A DNA stretch of 64,000 nucleotides from Amycolatopsis eburnea (GTDB lineage Bacteria; Actinomycetota; Actinomycetes; Mycobacteriales; Pseudonocardiaceae), in assembly GCF_003937945.1 (NCBI RefSeq), contig NZ_RSEC01000036.1:806001-870000 (forward strand), given 5' to 3'. The notes under the pieces were generated by a model. That model saw nothing but the letters and a program-made list of their open reading frames with translations. It was not told where the DNA came from and did no database searches. Both the position numbers and the translations under genes were made by a program. Positions 20,248 to 28,677 of the stretch are shown piece by piece. Positions within the stretch are counted from its first letter, which is position 1, and each line of letters opens with the position of its first letter.

Positions 20248-21279
20248 CTACTTGAGCTTCGTGCCCGCCGAGCCCAGGGCCTGGCAGGCCTCCACGACGC
20301 GCTGAGCCATCCCGGCCTCGGCCGCCTTCAGGTACGAACGCGGGTCGTAGACCTTCTTGTTGCCGACCTCGCCGTCGATCTTCAGGACGCCGTCGTAGTT
20401 CTTGAAGAAGTGGTCCACGATCGGGCGGGTGAAGGCGTACTGGGTGTCGGTGTCGACGTTCATCTTCACCACGCCGTAGGACACCGCCTCGCGGATCTCC
20501 TCCGGCAGCGAACCCGAACCGCCGTGGAAGACCAGCTCGAACGGCTTCGACCCGGCGTCCAGGCCGAGCTTCTTGGCCGCGGCTTCCTGGCCGCCCTTGA
20601 GGACGTCCGGGCGGAGCTTGACGTTGCCCGGCTTGTACACGCCGTGGACGTTGCCGAAGGTCGCCGCGAGCAGGTAGCGGCCCTTCTCGCCGGCGCCGAG
20701 GGCGTCGATGGTCTTGAGGAAGTCGCCTTCGGCGGTGTAGAGCTTCTCGTTGATCTCCGCCTCGACGCCGTCTTCTTCGCCGCCGACGACGCCGATCTCG
20801 ACCTCGAGGATGATGTTCGCCGCGGCGGTCTTGGCCAGCAGCTCCTGCGCGATTTCGAGGTTTTCGTCGAGGTCGATCGCCGAGCCGTCCCACATGTGGG
20901 ACTGGAAGAGCGGGTTCTGGCCGTTCTTGACCCGCTCGGCGGAGATCTCGATCAGCGGGCGGACGAAGCCGTCGAGCTTGTCCTTGGGGCAGTGGTCGGT
21001 GTGCAGCGCGACGTTGACGTCGTACTTCGCGGCGACGACCTGGGCGAACTCGGCCAGGGCGGTGGCGCCGGTGACCATGTCCTTGACCTTCTGGCCGGAC
21101 GCGAACTCGGCACCGCCGGTGGAGAACTGGATGATGCCGTCGCTCTCCGCCTCGGCGAAGCCGCGGATGGCGGCGTTCACGGTCTCGGACGAGGTCACGT
21201 TGATGGCCGGGTAGGCGAACTCGTTCGCCTTGGCCCGGTCGAGCATCTCCGCGTAGACCTCGGGGGTGGCGATGGGCAT
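20248..21279 (-). CDS. fba: Fructose-bisphosphate aldolase, class II
   Basis: Splits fructose-1,6-bisphosphate to dihydroxyacetone phosphate and glyceraldehyde-3-phosphate in glycolysis and runs in reverse in gluconeogenesis. The 343-residue length fits. Zinc-binding HTDHCPKD, EVEIGVVGGEEDG, FHGGSGS and NVDTDTQYAFTRP are all present. ATG 21279 follows AAGGAGGAGTAAC, a very strong site. It is a single gene; its 3' end faces vapC across a 40-bp palindrome. Confidence 0.97.
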   Translation of the reverse strand: MPIATPEVYAEMLDRAKANEFAYPAINVTSSETVNAAIRGFAEAESDGIIQFSTGGAEFASGQKVKDMVTGATALAEFAQVVAAKYDVNVALHTDHCPKDKLDGFVRPLIEISAERVKNGQNPLFQSHMWDGSAIDLDENLEIAQELLAKTAAANIILEVEIGVVGGEEDGVEAEINEKLYTAEGDFLKTIDALGAGEKGRYLLAATFGNVHGVYKPGNVKLRPDVLKGGQEAAAKKLGLDAGSKPFELVFHGGSGSLPEEIREAVSYGVVKMNVDTDTQYAFTRPIVDHFFKNYDGVLKIDGEVGNKKVYDPRSYLKAAEAGMAQRVVEACQALGSAGTKLK

Positions 21280-21433
21280 CGTTACTCCTCCTTGGCACGG
21301 GGTGGGTCCCGACCGCATCGTACGAGGTGTACCGCCGTCGCACACCGGTCCCCGCGCAGAAACTTCCCCGCACGTCGAATCGGTTCAGAAGGAGGGCGTC
21401 CAGCCGCCGGGGGAACCGGCGGCCGGACGGAGA

Positions 21434-22255
21434 TCACAGCAGCTCGGCGGCCAGCGCGCGGTACGCCGGCCACGGGTCCTCGTTGAGCACCTGGATGTTG
21501 ACGTGGTCGGCACCCGCCTCGAGGTGGGCCGACACGCCGCGAGCCACGGTCGGGGCGTCGCCCTGGAGGACCAGCGCGTCGACCAGGCGGTCGCTGCCCT
21601 CGCCCTCGAGGTCCTCGTCGGTGAAGCCGAGTTTCCGCAGGTTGGCGACGTAGTTCGAGAGGCCGAGGTAGAACTTGACGGTCTTGCGACCGATCGCCCG
21701 GGTCTCGGCGGCGTCGGTGCCGAGGACCACCTTGTGCTCCGGGGCCAGCAGCTTGCCCTCGCCCAGGATCTCCCGCGTCTCGCGCGTGTGCTCCGGCGTC
21801 GTTAGGTACGGGTGCGCGCCCGCCGTGCGGTCGCCGGCGAGCTTGACGACCTTCGGGCCGAGCGCCGCCAGCGCGCGGCCTTCGACGGGCACGCCGGCCG
21901 CGTCCAGGCCGTCCAGGTAGTCGACCAGCGCCGTGTACGGCTTCTTGTACTCCTTCGTCGCTTCGCGGTGACCCGCGCCGACGCCGAGCAGGAAGCGGTC
22001 CGGGTACTTGCCCGCGATCCGCTCGTACACGCGGGCGATGTCCGCGGGCTCGTCCTGCCAGATGTTCACGATGCCGGTCGCGATGACCAGCGAGTCCGTC
22101 GCCGCGAGGAGGTCGTCGACGTAGGACAGGTCGCCGCTCGGGGACGCCCCCAGCCAGATCGCGCCGTAGCCGAGTTTCTCCGCCTCCGCCGCGAACTGCG
22201 CGTCGACGCCCGAGTAGTGCCGCCAGATACCGAGCTTGCCGAGTTCGATTGCCAT
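21434..22255 (-). CDS. LLM-class F420-dependent oxidoreductase
   Basis: A 273-residue luciferase-like protein with MAIELGKLGIWRHYSGVD, LGYGAIWLGASPSGDL, LVIATGIVNIWQDEPADIA and FLLGVGAGHREATKEYKKPY, features of F420-dependent actinobacterial members (TIGR03620-like). ATG 22255 follows TTGGAGTGTT. It is divergent from the aldo/keto reductase gene, with 62 bases between starts. Substrate unknown. Confidence 0.87.
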   Translation of the reverse strand: MAIELGKLGIWRHYSGVDAQFAAEAEKLGYGAIWLGASPSGDLSYVDDLLAATDSLVIATGIVNIWQDEPADIARVYERIAGKYPDRFLLGVGAGHREATKEYKKPYTALVDYLDGLDAAGVPVEGRALAALGPKVVKLAGDRTAGAHPYLTTPEHTRETREILGEGKLLAPEHKVVLGTDAAETRAIGRKTVKFYLGLSNYVANLRKLGFTDEDLEGEGSDRLVDALVLQGDAPTVARGVSAHLEAGADHVNIQVLNEDPWPAYRALAAELL

Positions 22256-22317
22256 GGAACACTCCAACGCGTGGGACGGCGATTTTCCTCCCGGATCCGC
22301 GAACTACCGTCGAAGGC

Positions 22318-23223
22318 ATGACCAAGCTGGGAAACACCGACCTCGACGTGTACGGGCTCAACCTCGGCGGCAACGTCTTCGGCTGGACGGCCGACGAGCC
22401 CCAGTCCTTCGCCGTCCTGGACGCCTACGCCGCCGCCGGCGGCAACTTCGTGGACTCCGCCGACCTCTACGGCGGGGGCGGCGGCTCCGAGGAGATCCTC
22501 GGCGACTGGCTCGCCGCGCGCGGCAACCGGGACGACGTCGTCGTCGCGACCAAGGTCGGCATGTGGGAGGGCCGCCCGGGCCTGTCCGCGAAGAACATCC
22601 AGGCCGCGGCCGAGGACTCGCTGCGCCGCCTCCAGACCGACCACATCGACCTCTACTACGCCCACGTCGACGACCCGGACACCCCGCTGGAGGAGACGCT
22701 GAGCGCGTTCGACGCCCTGGTCCGCGCGGGCAAGGTCCGCTACCTCGGCGCGTCCAACTACAGCGCCGAGCGGCTCGGCGAAGCACTGTCCATTTCGGAC
22801 CGAAACGGCTTCGCGCGGTACGCCGTGCTGCAGCCGCACTACAACCTCGTCGAGCGGGACTACGAGCGCGAACTGGCCCCGCTCGTCGAGCGCGAAGGCC
22901 TGGCCACGCTGCCGTACTTCTCCCTCGCGAAGGGCTTCCTGACCGGCAAGTACCGCACGAAGGGCGCCGTGACCGGCAGCCCGCGGGCCGCCCGCGCCGA
23001 GTCCTATTTGGACAACGGCGGCGAGCGCGTCCTGGCCGAGCTCGACGAGGTCGCGCAGGCGCACGGCGTCTCGGTCGCCACGGTCGCGCTCGCCTGGCTG
23101 CGGCAGCAGCCGACGGTCGCCGCGCCGATCGCCAGCGCCCGCACGCCGGAGCAGCTCACCGACCTGATCGCGTCGGTCACCCTCGACCTGACTCCAGACG
23201 AAGTAGCGTCACTTTCCCTATGA
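22318..23223 (+). CDS. Aldo/keto reductase
   Basis: A 301-residue NADPH-dependent TIM-barrel reductase. The catalytic tetrad is visible: Asp46 and Tyr51 (DSADLYGGG), Lys79 (VVATKVG) and His116 (YYAHVDDPD). The C-terminal SARTPEQLTDLIASVTLDLT matches the cofactor-binding end. ATG 22318 is chosen by family alignment; the ribosome binding site is weak. The last codons form the start of a complex inverted-repeat element (23210-23270). Confidence 0.92.
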   Translation: MTKLGNTDLDVYGLNLGGNVFGWTADEPQSFAVLDAYAAAGGNFVDSADLYGGGGGSEEILGDWLAARGNRDDVVVATKVGMWEGRPGLSAKNIQAAAEDSLRRLQTDHIDLYYAHVDDPDTPLEETLSAFDALVRAGKVRYLGASNYSAERLGEALSISDRNGFARYAVLQPHYNLVERDYERELAPLVEREGLATLPYFSLAKGFLTGKYRTKGAVTGSPRAARAESYLDNGGERVLAELDEVAQAHGVSVATVALAWLRQQPTVAAPIASARTPEQLTDLIASVTLDLTPDEVASLSL

Positions 23224-23270
23224 AAGATGCGTACCGAGGCCCTGACGACGCAACTTTCTCACCGAAAGTG
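23210..23270. repeat. Composite inverted repeat, relative of palindrome family A
   Basis: Four segments alternate CACTTTC, GAAAGATGCGT, ACGCAACTTTC and GAAAGTG. Outer segments pair over 7 bp and inner ones over 10 of 11 bp, giving one long stem; alternatively the first pairs with the second and the third with the fourth as two small hairpins. It overlaps the aldo/keto reductase stop codon and may act as a terminator. Confidence 0.65.
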
Positions 23271-23288
23271 GCGCCTACTCTTGGGTAG

Positions 23289-23303
23289 CTTACTGCGGGT
23301 AAG
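23289..23303. promoter_or_regulatory. Possible operator before the SDR gene (TTAC-N5-GTAA)
   Basis: CTTAC and GTAAG flank TGCGG, forty bases before the SDR start. The same TTAC-N5-GTAA pattern lies before the monooxygenase operon at 24758-24772, suggesting one regulator for both units. Confidence 0.4.
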
Positions 23304-23343
23304 GTGAGGTACGGTGCCCTCACGTGACATCTAGGAGGGCACC

Positions 23344-24255
23344 GTGGCCAACCCGTTTTCGCTGCTGAGCGGTACCAAGAAGGTCGACGGGAAGGTCGTG
23401 CTGATCACCGGCGCGGCCCGCGGCATCGGCGCCGGGCTGGCCGAGCGCCTGGCCGCCCGCGGCGCGAAGGTGGCCCTCGTCGGCCTCGAAGCCGAAGAGC
23501 AGCAGAAGGTCGCCGACCGGATCGGCCCGAACGCGCACGCCTGGGAAGCCGACGTCACCAGCTGGGACGCCCTCGAGCAGGCGACCAAGGGCGTCGTCGA
23601 GCACTTCGGCGGCATCGACGTCGTCATCGCCAACGCCGGCATCGCGACCGCGGGCTTCGTCCGCTCGGTCGACCGCGCCGCGTTCGAGAAGGTCATCGAG
23701 GTCGACCTCCTCGGCGTCTGGCGGACGTTCCGCGTCACGCTCCCGCACGTCATCGAGCGCAAGGGCTACCTGCTCGCCATCTCCAGCCTCGCCGCGATCA
23801 CGCACGCGCCGGGCATGGCCAACTACGCCGCCGCGAAGGCCGGCGTCGAAGCCTTCTCCAACAGCCTCCGCGCCGAGGTCGCCCACCTGGGCGTGAAGGT
23901 CGGCGTCGCGCACCCGACGTGGATCCGCACCGACCTGGTCGAGAGCGCCGACGCGCACCCCGTGTTCGGCAAGCTCCGCGCGTCGATGCCCGGCCTGATC
24001 GGCAAGACCTACCCGCTCGACACCGCGCTGGACGACCTCGAGGCGGGCATCCTCAAGCGCGCCCGGACCATCCACGTGCCGCGCTGGGTCGGCGGGCTGA
24101 AGCTGCTCCGCGCGTTCCTGCCGCCGATCATCGAAATCGGCTCCTGCAGCCGGGTACCTTCGGCGGACAAGGCCGCGCTCGCCGACATCGAGGCCCGCGG
24201 CGCGTTCGAGTCGGCGGTCACCGGCCACGGCGGCCGGGCCGCCACCAAGGGGTGA
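23344..24255 (+). CDS. Short-chain dehydrogenase/reductase
   Basis: A 303-residue SDR. Cofactor motif TGAARGIG starts at about residue 22, NAG is at NAGIA, and the catalytic Ser and Tyr-Lys are in ISSLAAITHAPGMANYAAAKAG. The C-terminus is longer than a classical SDR (about 250 residues) by a helical tail including VPRWVGGLKLLRAFLPPIIEI, which may touch the membrane. GTG 23344 follows AGGAGGGCACC. Two bases separate it from the PPOX gene, so they are co-transcribed. Substrate unknown; lipid or sterol-like alcohols are possible. Confidence 0.9.
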   Translation: MANPFSLLSGTKKVDGKVVLITGAARGIGAGLAERLAARGAKVALVGLEAEEQQKVADRIGPNAHAWEADVTSWDALEQATKGVVEHFGGIDVVIANAGIATAGFVRSVDRAAFEKVIEVDLLGVWRTFRVTLPHVIERKGYLLAISSLAAITHAPGMANYAAAKAGVEAFSNSLRAEVAHLGVKVGVAHPTWIRTDLVESADAHPVFGKLRASMPGLIGKTYPLDTALDDLEAGILKRARTIHVPRWVGGLKLLRAFLPPIIEIGSCSRVPSADKAALADIEARGAFESAVTGHGGRAATKG

Positions 24256-24257
24256 AG

Positions 24258-24731
24258 ATGTCCCGTCGTGACCAGATCCGGATGACCGAGGACGAGGTCC
24301 GCGAGTACCTCGCCGAGCAGAAGGTCATCAACGTCGCCAGCGTCGGCCCGAACGGGCGGCCGCACCTCGCGCCGCTCTGGTACTTCCCGCACGAGGACGG
24401 CGTCGCGACCTGGACGTACGGCACGTCCCAGAAGGCCAAGAACCTGCGCCGGCTCGCGCAAGCGACCGTGCTCGTCGAGGACGGCGACACCTACGAGAAG
24501 CTCCGCGGCGTCTCCTTCGAGGCCGACGTCGAGATCGTCGAGGACACCGCCGAAGTCACCCGGATGGGGATCGAGCTCATGCAGCGGTACGCGGGCGCCA
24601 AGCCGGGCGACCCGGTGCCCGACGAGCTGCGTGCCTTCATCGCAGGTCAGGCCCCCAAGCGCATCGGGCTGATCTTCCGGCCGACCAAGGTCGCCAGCTG
24701 GAACCACGGCAAGCTCGGCGGGACGTACTGA
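24258..24731 (+). CDS. PPOX-class flavin/F420-binding oxidoreductase
   Basis: A 157-residue pyridoxamine-phosphate-oxidase-fold protein with NVASVGPNGRPHLAPLWYF, TYGTSQKAKNLRRLAQATVLVEDG and KRIGLIFRPTKVASWNHGKLGG. Actinobacterial members often bind F420; the cofactor is not proven by sequence. The gene starts two bases after the SDR stop, pointing to a shared substrate or redox chain with the SDR and perhaps the monooxygenase operon next door. Confidence 0.85.
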   Translation: MSRRDQIRMTEDEVREYLAEQKVINVASVGPNGRPHLAPLWYFPHEDGVATWTYGTSQKAKNLRRLAQATVLVEDGDTYEKLRGVSFEADVEIVEDTAEVTRMGIELMQRYAGAKPGDPVPDELRAFIAGQAPKRIGLIFRPTKVASWNHGKLGGTY

Positions 24732-24748
24732 TCGGTAGGGAGTACTTC

Positions 24749-24772
24749 CAAGTAACTGTTACTTGAGGTAAC
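24749..24772. promoter_or_regulatory. Operator-like palindromes before the monooxygenase operon
   Basis: CAAGTAAC and GTTACTTG are perfect arms around one T (24749-24765). An overlapping site, GTTAC-TTGAG-GTAAC, spans 24758-24772. They lie 40-64 bases before the monooxygenase ATG. The form suits a TetR-type repressor, but none is encoded nearby. Confidence 0.55.
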
Positions 24773-24812
24773 GTCATCTGGGCAGCATCCTCGAAGCAGC
24801 GGAGGCCGACAG

Positions 24813-26285
24813 ATGACCGAGCGGTTCAAGGTCGTGATCGTGGGCACCGGGTTTTCCGGGCTCGGCCAGGCGATCCAGCTCGAAAAGGCCGGCATCCGGG
24901 ACTACGTGATCCTGGAGAAGGCCACCGAGGTGGGTGGCACCTGGCGCGACAACTCCTACCCCGGGTGCGCGTGCGACGTGCAGTCGCACATGTACTCGTT
25001 CTCGTACGAGCAGAACCCGGACTGGTCGCGGTCGTTCTCGCCGCAGCCGGAGATCTTCGAGTACCTCAAGGGCGTCGCGGACAAGTACCGGCTGCGCGAG
25101 AAGATCCGGTTCGGCGTCGAGCTCACCGGCGCGCACTGGGACGAGCGCGAGCGCCGCTGGACGGCGACGACCAAGGACGGCCGCGAGTTCGTCGCGCAGT
25201 TCCTCGTCTCCGGCGTCGGCGGCCTGCACATCCCGCAGGTCCCCGAGCTGCCGGGGATCGCGAAGTTCAAGGGCCAGACCTGGCACTCCGCGCAGTGGAA
25301 CCACGAGTACGACATGCGCGGCAAGCGGGTCGCCGTGGTCGGGACCGGCGCCAGCGCCGTCCAGTTCGTCCCGAAGATCGCCCCGGACGTCGCCGAGCTG
25401 ACGCTCTTCCAGCGCACGCCGCCGTGGATCATGCCGAAGCCCGACCACGCGATGCCGTCGTGGGCGCAGACGCTGTTCAAGCGCGTCCCCGGCACCCAGC
25501 GGGCCTACCGCAACGCGCTGTACTGGCTGCTCGAAGCCCGCGCCATCGGCTTCAACGGCCACCCGGCGATCATGAAGGCCGGCGAGCTGATCGCGAAGCG
25601 CAACATCGCGAAGGGCATCAAGGACCCCGCGCTGCGCAAGAAGGTCACGCCGGACTACACCATGGGCTGCAAGCGCGTCCTGATCTCCAACGACTACTAC
25701 CCGGCGCTGAACCGGCCGAACGTCGACGTGAACACGTCCGGGATTAAGGAGGTCAAGGCGCACTCGATCGTCGACGCCGCCGGGGTCGAGCACGAGGTCG
25801 ACGCGATCATCTACGGCACCGGGTTCAAGGTCACCGACGCGCTGGAGTACCTCGACATCACCGGTGTCGACGGCCGCGACCTGGCCAAGGAGTGGGCGGC
25901 CGAGGGGATGCGGACGCACAAGGGCATCACCGTGTCCGGCTTCCCGAACCTGTTCTTCCTGCTCGGGCCGAACACCGCGCTGGGCCACAACTCCGTCGTG
26001 TTCATGATCGAGTCGCAGTCGAAGTACGTCGTCGACGCCATCAAGCTCGCCGACTCCCGCGACGCCGCCGCGCTCGACGTGCGGCCGAGCGTGCAGGACA
26101 AGTTCCAGCGGGAGATCCAGGACAAGCTGGTCAAGGGCGTCTGGACGCAGGGCGGCTGCAAGAGCTGGTACCTCGACGCCAAGGGCGTGAACCGGACGAT
26201 CTGGCCGGGCTTCACCTGGCGCTACTGGCTGGAGACGCGCAAGGTCGACCCGGCGGACTACGAGCTGTCCGGCCGCGCGTCATGA
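24813..26285 (+). CDS. Flavin-containing (Baeyer-Villiger type) monooxygenase
   Basis: A 490-residue FAD- and NADPH-dependent monooxygenase. The N-terminal FAD motif is VIVGTGFSGLG, the Baeyer-Villiger fingerprint FKGQTWHSAQW is at about residue 151, and the second nucleotide motif VVGTGASAVQFV is at about residue 173. The YPGCACDVQSHMYSFS block is typical of steroid- and cycloketone-acting members. These insert oxygen next to a ketone. Its last codons overlap the hydrolase gene (ATGA). The likely substrate is a hydrophobic ketone; this is inference. Confidence 0.92.
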   Translation: MTERFKVVIVGTGFSGLGQAIQLEKAGIRDYVILEKATEVGGTWRDNSYPGCACDVQSHMYSFSYEQNPDWSRSFSPQPEIFEYLKGVADKYRLREKIRFGVELTGAHWDERERRWTATTKDGREFVAQFLVSGVGGLHIPQVPELPGIAKFKGQTWHSAQWNHEYDMRGKRVAVVGTGASAVQFVPKIAPDVAELTLFQRTPPWIMPKPDHAMPSWAQTLFKRVPGTQRAYRNALYWLLEARAIGFNGHPAIMKAGELIAKRNIAKGIKDPALRKKVTPDYTMGCKRVLISNDYYPALNRPNVDVNTSGIKEVKAHSIVDAAGVEHEVDAIIYGTGFKVTDALEYLDITGVDGRDLAKEWAAEGMRTHKGITVSGFPNLFFLLGPNTALGHNSVVFMIESQSKYVVDAIKLADSRDAAALDVRPSVQDKFQREIQDKLVKGVWTQGGCKSWYLDAKGVNRTIWPGFTWRYWLETRKVDPADYELSGRAS

Positions 26286-27139
26286 CCTCGCCGGACGAAC
26301 AGCTCGTGCTGCACGCCCGGGACGTGAAGTTCGACTGGGCGGCGCTGCCGATGCACTGGGTCCCCGGCGAACCGCAGGTCACGCACACCATCAACGTCCT
26401 GCACCTCGCGCTGCCCGAAGGCGAGCGGTGGTTCGTCGAGGTGTTCAAGCAGGCGGTCCCGCTGATCCGCGACGAGCGGCTCAAGGCCGACGTCCTCGGC
26501 TTCATCGGCCAGGAGGCGGTGCACGCGGAGGCCCACGACGGCGCCGCGGCGCACCTCGAGGCCGCCGGCGTGCCGGTGCGGCCGTTCATCGCCCAGATGG
26601 AGTGGCTGTTCCGGAAGCTGCTCGGCGACCGCGACCTGACCGGCGCGAAGGCCGAGGAGTGGCTGGTCGAACGGCTGGGGATCGTCGCCGCGATCGAGCA
26701 CTACACCGCGTTCCTCGGCCAGTGGGTGCTCGACGCGCCCCTCGAAGAGGCGGGCGCCGACCCGGTGATGCTGGACCTGCTGCGCTGGCACGGCGCCGAA
26801 GAGGTCGAGCACCGGTCGGTCGCGTTCGACCTGTTCATGCACCTCGACGGCCGGTACACGCGCCGGGTGCGCAGCATGGCGGCGGTGACGCCGGTGCTGG
26901 CGTGGGTCTTCTCGCGCGGCACCCGGTACCTGATGCGCCACGACCCGACCCGCCCCGGCCGCGCGACCCTGCGGGCCTACCGCCGGGCCGCTCGCCGAGG
27001 TCTGCTGCCGACCGGACGTCAGCTCCTGCGAGAAATCCGGCCGTACTTCCGGAAGTCGTACCACCCGACGGAGACGGGGAACACCGACCAAGCGGTGGCG
27101 TACCTCGCCAGCTCCCCGGCCGCCCAGGCAGCGGGGTGA
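26282..27139 (+). CDS. Metal-dependent hydrolase (PF10118-like)
   Basis: A 285-residue protein with the helical metal-binding pattern of the predicted metal-dependent hydrolase family: FIGQEAVHAEAHDG, AAIEHYTAFLGQW and WHGAEEVEHRSVAFDLF, each giving Glu and His ligands like those of di-iron proteins. Homologues commonly sit beside flavin monooxygenases and ferredoxin reductases, as here, and a di-iron oxygenase role is also conceivable. ATG 26282 overlaps the monooxygenase stop. Its TGA overlaps a GTG that starts the reductase frame. Confidence 0.85.
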   Translation: MTSPDEQLVLHARDVKFDWAALPMHWVPGEPQVTHTINVLHLALPEGERWFVEVFKQAVPLIRDERLKADVLGFIGQEAVHAEAHDGAAAHLEAAGVPVRPFIAQMEWLFRKLLGDRDLTGAKAEEWLVERLGIVAAIEHYTAFLGQWVLDAPLEEAGADPVMLDLLRWHGAEEVEHRSVAFDLFMHLDGRYTRRVRSMAAVTPVLAWVFSRGTRYLMRHDPTRPGRATLRAYRRAARRGLLPTGRQLLREIRPYFRKSYHPTETGNTDQAVAYLASSPAAQAAG

Positions 27140-28197
27140 CCAAGCCGGACCCCGCACTTTCACGTGAAAGTGCCCACCTGGGCCCCGCACTTTCACGTGA
27201 AAGTGCGGGGCTTGGGCGGCCGGTCCGGCTGGACGGCAGCGGGCGGACCGACCTCCTGCTGTCCACTTTGGTCGGCGTGGTGGGTGTTTACCGGCGGATG
27301 TCGGGCTGGAGCGGGAAGCGGCGGCCGCCGGTGCGCGCGGTCGACCGGGACCTGCCGCTGGTCGTCGAGAGCGTCCGCACCGAAGCCGAGGACGTCGTCA
27401 GCCTGCGGCTCGCGAACGGCTCCCCGCTGCCGCGCTGGCGGCCGGGCGCGCACGTCGATCTCGTGCTGCCGTCCGGGCTGGTGCGGCAGTACTCGCTGTG
27501 CGGCGACCCGGCCGAAACCGGCCACTACCGCATCGCCGTGCGGAAGATCGGCGCCGCGTCCGGCGAGGTCCACGCGCTCGAGCCGGGCACGCGGGTGACC
27601 GTCCGGGGTCCCCGGACCGCGTTCCCCTTCGTCGGCGCCGGGCCGTTCCTGTTCATCGCGGGCGGCATCGGGATCACGCCGATCCTGCCGATGGTCCGCG
27701 CGGCGGCGGCGAGCGGCGCCGACTGGCGGCTGGTCTACACCGGCCGCAGCCGCGCATCGATGCCGTTCCTCGACGAGCTGCCGGACGGCGAGCGCGTGCG
27801 GATCCGCCCGGACACCGAATACGGCATCCCGGCGTCGGGCGCGGAACTGCTGGAAGACCTGCCCGAAGGGGCGGCGGTGTACTGCTGCGGTCCGGTGCCG
27901 ATGATCACCGGCGTGCGCGTGGACCTGACCCTGACCAGCGCGAAAGCCGTGCACTTCGAGCGGTTCGCGCCGCCGCCGATCGTCTCCGGGGCGCCGTTCC
28001 GGCTGACGCTGCGCCGGTCGCGGCAGGTGCTCGACGTCCCGGGCGACCGCAGCGCGCTGGACGTCCTCCTGGCCGCCCGGCCGGGGACGCCGTACTCCTG
28101 CCGCCAGGGTTTCTGCGGGACCTGCGCGGTGCCGACGGCCGACGGCGGATCGATGCGGATCTGCGTCGACCGCGGCCCCGCGGTGCTCGACCTATGA
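27136..28197 (+). CDS. Ferredoxin-NAD(P)H oxidoreductase (phthalate dioxygenase reductase/VanB type), with two palindromes in its 5' end
   Basis: A reductase that passes electrons from NAD(P)H through a flavin to a 2Fe-2S centre and on to an oxygenase. In order: FMN/FAD domain with RQYSLCGDP, NAD domain with FIAGGIGITPILPM and YCCGPVPMI, and a C-terminal 2Fe-2S ferredoxin with CRQGFCGTC and a later Cys (MRICVD). GTG 27136 overlaps the hydrolase stop (GTGA), the expected coupled start, but then codons 6-25 read through two copies of palindrome A (ALSRESA twice). Alternative starts after the palindromes are TTG 27268, GTG 27277 and ATG 27298; the catalytic domains begin after all of them. Confidence 0.85.
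   Translation: MTKPDPALSRESAHLGPALSRESAGLGRPVRLDGSGRTDLLLSTLVGVVGVYRRMSGWSGKRRPPVRAVDRDLPLVVESVRTEAEDVVSLRLANGSPLPRWRPGAHVDLVLPSGLVRQYSLCGDPAETGHYRIAVRKIGAASGEVHALEPGTRVTVRGPRTAFPFVGAGPFLFIAGGIGITPILPMVRAAAASGADWRLVYTGRSRASMPFLDELPDGERVRIRPDTEYGIPASGAELLEDLPEGAAVYCCGPVPMITGVRVDLTLTSAKAVHFERFAPPPIVSGAPFRLTLRRSRQVLDVPGDRSALDVLLAARPGTPYSCRQGFCGTCAVPTADGGSMRICVDRGPAVLDL
27154..27173. repeat. Palindrome family A, copy 3
   Basis: An exact copy of GCACTTTCACGTGAAAGTGC, symmetric over 20 bp only. It is the first of a tandem pair, 15 bases after the hydrolase stop. Confidence 0.95.
27182..27211. repeat. Palindrome family A, copy 4
   Basis: The core lies at 27187-27206 and symmetry reaches 30 bp with outer GCCCC and GGGGC. 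Only 13 bases separate its core from copy 3, so the pair can also form a cruciform between copies. Confidence 0.95.
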
Positions 28198-28476
28198 CCC
28201 TTCGGGCAGCCAGGCGCCGATCACCGGCTTGAACTCGCGGACGCTGCGCTCGGCGACGACGCCCTCCAGGAAGTACGGGTCCTGGTCGATCGTCTCCTTG
28301 AGGTGCGCCTCGTCGTCGGCCTGGTAGAGCGTGAGGCCGCCGGTGCCGTCGCCCAGCGGGCCGGCGACCGCGACGCGGCCCTGCTCGGCCAGCTTGCCCA
28401 GGAACTCGCGGTGCCGCGGCCGCACCTCCTGGAGCTTCTCCTGGACGTAGGTGATTTCGACGAGGTACCAGGCCAT
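28192..28476 (-). CDS. YCII-related domain protein
   Basis: A 94-residue protein of the YciI-like fold, with MAWYLVEITYVQEKLQEVRPRHREFLGKLAEQGRVAVAGPLGD, then LTLYQADDEAHLKETIDQDPYFLEGVV. The conserved His and Asp of the family (RHREFL, DQDPYF) are present. YciI-like proteins are small putative dimeric enzymes of unknown reaction. It converges on the reductase gene with a six-base overlap at the stops. Confidence 0.87.
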   Translation of the reverse strand: MAWYLVEITYVQEKLQEVRPRHREFLGKLAEQGRVAVAGPLGDGTGGLTLYQADDEAHLKETIDQDPYFLEGVVAERSVREFKPVIGAWLPEGS

Positions 28477-28677
28477 GTGGATCTCCGGTGGCAGGCGCGG
28501 GCGGGACGCCACCGACGCTACCCGTGTCACAGTCGTGTCCCAGCATCCGACCTGTGGCGACGGAGGGCCAACCCGATAGGCTGGGCGTGCGTCAGTACCT
28601 GTGTGAGCGCTGTGAATACCGTGAACCTGCTGACGCGACGCACCGTGCAAACCGGGGTCGGAGACAGGCAGGGGTTC

